From: Leptospira sp. WS58.C1
GTDB lineage: Bacteria > Spirochaetota > Leptospiria > Leptospirales > Leptospiraceae
Length of the DNA stretch: 64,000 nt
Assembly (NCBI RefSeq): GCF_040833995.1
Contig: NZ_CP162138.1
Coordinates: forward strand, 248,001 to 312,000
Direction of reading: 5' to 3'
In this document: positions 61,360 to 64,000 of the stretch, one piece after another
How positions within the stretch are numbered: the stretch's first letter is position 1
Layout of the letters: the number at the start of each line of letters is the position of its first letter
Notes under the pieces: model-generated
What the model was told of the DNA's origin: nothing
Databases searched by the model: none
What the model saw: the letters and a program-made list of their open reading frames with translations, nothing else
Position numbers and translations under genes: made by a program

Positions 61360-63879
61360 ATGGGAACGGAAGTCCAAACTTTATCCTGGTTCAAATGGAC
61401 TCCTTACGCGATCCTTCCTCTATTTAGTCTTTTTCTTTCCATTCTCACTTTTCGTTTAGGTTTCAAAAATAGACAAACTTCCGGAGCGCCCGAATTCATT
61501 CTCGTATGTCTCGGAATCACACTTTATAGCTTCGGATATTTTTGGGAAATTGTCAGCACCAAACCGGCAAGTATCATTTTCTGGGACAATTTTCAATTTA
61601 TAGGCCCCGACATTCTGATCGTTTCTCTTCCGTTCCTATGTTTGAGAATTGCCAATTTAAGTAGGTTTATTCATCCGATCAGTATCGTTCTTTTTTCAAT
61701 CATTCCAATCTGCACTGAACTTGTAGTCTGGTTCGGACAAGAAGAATGGATCCGCCCTTCTCTCAGATTCGATAACTCTGCTCCATGGCTGGCCTTGATC
61801 TATGAATACGGTCCTTGGATGCAGATATACGTAGTCAATTTCCTTTCCGTATTCCTACTTTGCATTATAATTTTATTATATGGTGTCTGGTCACAAAGAG
61901 CATTTCATAGAATAAGATGTTTGGTATTCCTGATCGGCATTTCCCTTCCATTCGGAAGTCAAATAATGACCGCCGGTGGTTTTGTACCGTTTATCCATCC
62001 GAAGTTGGATATTTTTCCTTTGGCGGCCGGTTTCGCATTACTTGTCTGGATGTACGGTCTTTTTTATTTTAGGATATTAAATCTGATCCCTTTGGCAAGA
62101 AATCAGGTTTTTGAATATATACAAGATGCGGTTTTTGTAATGAATTCCTCCGGGGTCCTTCTGGATTGTAATGTTTCCGCTTTAAACCTTCTCGGAACGG
62201 CCAGATTAAGACAAGATCAGAAACTTTCCGAATTCCTTCCGGATTTGGACACTCTTGTGGAAGAATGCCATATTTCCAGAAAAACCAATACGGAATGGAG
62301 AACAAACCACGGAAAATACTACGATGTTTCCGTTCGTTCTCAGAAAGCGGAAGGTTCTCAATTTAAAATTGTCGTACTTAGGGATGTGACACAAAGGGCA
62401 ATTTCGGAAAGAAAACTTTCCGAAAGAAGGGACATTCTACAGAGTATTTTGGACTCAACTAGTATTCTTTTCTTGGTCTTGGACGGCGACGGAAAATTAA
62501 TTTTATTGAATAAAGCCTGTTTGCAGATCACAGGATTCGACCTAATGGAGTTGGAAGGAAAAGTTTTTTGGGAAACGGAACTATTTGCGGACGAAAGAAA
62601 TTCGATCGCGAAGGTTTTCGAGAAACGTTTTGCAAAGAAAAGATTCCCAAAACATACAAGCGTACTTCTAAGGACCAAAGACGGAAAATCCAGGAGGACA
62701 CTTTGGGAGCATAAGGAAGTCAGGGATCGGTACGGTCTTTTGCAATACGTAATTTCCACAGGAACCGATGCTACTGGCCTGGAGGAAGCGGAATTCAGGA
62801 TCGATACATTACAAAGAGCGAATAAAGAGATCTTGGCTCAAAAAGCGATCATTGAATCCCAAAAATCCGATCTGGAAGAAGTTCTACAAAATCTGAAAAA
62901 AACCCAGGCAAAATTGATCCAGGCGTCTAAGTTAGCGGATCTCGGTCAGCTAGCCGCAGGTATAGCGCACGAGATCAATAATCCGATCGGTGCCATCCAA
63001 GCGGCAGGTTTTAATATACTTTCCTATCTGGAAAAGATCAGAACGGAATTAAGATCTATCCTTCCTCTTCTCTCCTCTTTATCCGATGATGATTGGAATT
63101 CCTATAAAGAACTGATCTCAGTCGGTGTTTCTTCCAAAGAAATACTGATCGGCCTGGAAAGAAGAAGAGTTCTTGCGGAGATCAAAACGGAGATGAAATC
63201 CGCAGACATCCTTTTTCCGGAAGAAACTGCGGAATTTTTTGTGGATTTCGGGGTAGCTTCTTCTTGGAGAAATTTCGAGAGTATATTAAAAAATCCGAAT
63301 GCAAGGGAACTTCTCCCCTTCTTTTTGAATCTTTTGGGACCGGAACAATGTGTGGATACGATCAAGACCGCAGTGGATCGTTCCGCAAAAATTGTATATG
63401 CACTTAGAAGTTTCGCACATTTCGAGTCGTCTCATAAGAAGAGAAAATTCTCACTTAAAGAAAATATAGATACCGTACTGACATTATACCAAAATTTGTT
63501 TAAACACGGTGTCGAAGTTTCGACTAATCTGGAAGGGATCCCAGAATTTTTGGGTTTTCCGGATGATCTAATGCACCTATGGACAAACTTGATTATGAAT
63601 TCCGTCCAGGCAATGTCGTATAAAGGTTCGATCGGGATCAGCGCCTATTTACAAGAAAATGAGGTAATCGTTTCCATCCAAGACAAGGGGCCCGGGATTC
63701 CGGCGGAAGTGCAAGACCAAGTATTCGATGCATTCTTTACAACTAAACCTTTGGGTGAAGGTTCCGGTTTAGGTTTGGACATTGCAAAACGTATTGTGGA
63801 AAAACATAAGGGAAGGATCTGGTTCGATTCTTCTCCCGGGAATACTATATTTTATGTGGGGCTTCCCTTCGAGGTTTGA
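61360..63879 (+). CDS. membrane sensor histidine kinase with PAS domains
   Basis: An 839-aa protein: seven or so N-terminal membrane helices (about 1-235, resembling the 7TM HisK sensor region), two PAS domains (about 240-345 and 350-470), a coiled coil (EEVLQNLKKTQAKLIQASKL), HisKA with GIAHEINNPIGAI (H537) and a C-terminal HATPase (GSGLGLDIAKRI). About 145 residues are inserted between HisKA and the ATPase. 144 bp after the hybrid kinase, same strand. Confidence 0.92.
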   Translation: MGTEVQTLSWFKWTPYAILPLFSLFLSILTFRLGFKNRQTSGAPEFILVCLGITLYSFGYFWEIVSTKPASIIFWDNFQFIGPDILIVSLPFLCLRIANLSRFIHPISIVLFSIIPICTELVVWFGQEEWIRPSLRFDNSAPWLALIYEYGPWMQIYVVNFLSVFLLCIIILLYGVWSQRAFHRIRCLVFLIGISLPFGSQIMTAGGFVPFIHPKLDIFPLAAGFALLVWMYGLFYFRILNLIPLARNQVFEYIQDAVFVMNSSGVLLDCNVSALNLLGTARLRQDQKLSEFLPDLDTLVEECHISRKTNTEWRTNHGKYYDVSVRSQKAEGSQFKIVVLRDVTQRAISERKLSERRDILQSILDSTSILFLVLDGDGKLILLNKACLQITGFDLMELEGKVFWETELFADERNSIAKVFEKRFAKKRFPKHTSVLLRTKDGKSRRTLWEHKEVRDRYGLLQYVISTGTDATGLEEAEFRIDTLQRANKEILAQKAIIESQKSDLEEVLQNLKKTQAKLIQASKLADLGQLAAGIAHEINNPIGAIQAAGFNILSYLEKIRTELRSILPLLSSLSDDDWNSYKELISVGVSSKEILIGLERRRVLAEIKTEMKSADILFPEETAEFFVDFGVASSWRNFESILKNPNARELLPFFLNLLGPEQCVDTIKTAVDRSAKIVYALRSFAHFESSHKKRKFSLKENIDTVLTLYQNLFKHGVEVSTNLEGIPEFLGFPDDLMHLWTNLIMNSVQAMSYKGSIGISAYLQENEVIVSIQDKGPGIPAEVQDQVFDAFFTTKPLGEGSGLGLDIAKRIVEKHKGRIWFDSSPGNTIFYVGLPFEV

Positions 63880-63885
63880 GTTTTT

Positions 63886-64000
63886 GTGATCGCATTTTTA
63901 GATAATTTTTTCATCTATAATACTTCTGCTAAACTTCTTACGGCTACGTACAATCCTTGGTTAGTTGTCCTTTCCGTTTTGATGGCGATATTGGCTTCTT
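63886..64000 (+). CDS. MHYT-domain sensor protein, 5' part only
   Basis: A GTG start 6 bp after the kinase stop opens a frame to the window end: IAFLDNFFIYNTSAKLLTAT, then NPWLVVLSVLMAILAS. This is the typical first helix of an MHYT integral-membrane sensor domain. Close spacing suggests co-transcription with the kinase. Confidence 0.6.
   Translation, partial: MIAFLDNFFIYNTSAKLLTATYNPWLVVLSVLMAILAS

Overview
ORGANISM. The window looks like a chromosomal region of a spirochaete, most likely Leptospira or a close relative. The DNA is AT-rich, there are many small lipoprotein-like secreted proteins, and large hybrid sensor kinases sit at the right end. The genus is inferred from protein style and was not searched.

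LAYOUT. Positions 1-57,133 are one cassette array of integron type. I located 54 attC-like sites of about 139-156 bp, called attC-1 to attC-54 from left to right. They separate about 53 complete cassettes plus one cut by the left edge, so the array continues beyond base 1. Most genes lie on the minus strand and read away from a tyrosine recombinase gene (57,196-58,233, minus) that caps the array. The recombinase is co-directional with the cassettes, the inverted layout known from Treponema denticola. It has no visible IntI-specific insertion. A 62-bp attI-like junction lies between it and the first cassette. Beyond it are two large histidine kinases and the start of a likely MHYT-domain sensor (plus strand), which look like ordinary chromosome.

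CARGO. About twenty cassettes carry toxin-antitoxin modules: HigBA, VapBC, BrnTA, HicAB, MazEF, Doc, RelBE, DUF433/DUF5615, DUF2442/DUF4160 and AbiE-like pairs. Others look like defence or effector genes: a 697-aa reverse transcriptase, a caspase-like protease, a HEPN protein, and PD-(D/E)XK and GIY-YIG candidates. The rest are small lipoproteins, membrane proteins and DUF proteins. Two cassettes encode their own tyrosine recombinase on the plus strand. Two related cassettes carry no ORF. Several cassettes occur as diverged or near-identical pairs.

GIANT CASSETTE. Between attC-46 and attC-47, 8.36 kb holds a Kiwa-like pair (kwaA, kwaB) followed by vsr, dcm, a NurA-like nuclease and a HerA ATPase, with two XRE regulators and two small genes. 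Its ends match each other as in ordinary small cassettes, so it appears to be a single cassette.

STRUCTURE. (1) The right R box of each attC is the reverse complement of the left R box of the next for 53 of 54 cassettes. (2) That complementarity runs several bases further inside the cassette, with a recurrent G/A difference near position 11. (3) The L arms fall into compensatory classes that nearly all keep one bulged G. (4) Six complete cassettes, including the giant one, each carry two hairpins with a CANGGANG core. There is one near each end, usually 18-35 bp from the attC, always on the plus strand, and the core matches the CsrA/RsmE recognition hairpin. A seventh, edge-cut cassette shows one.
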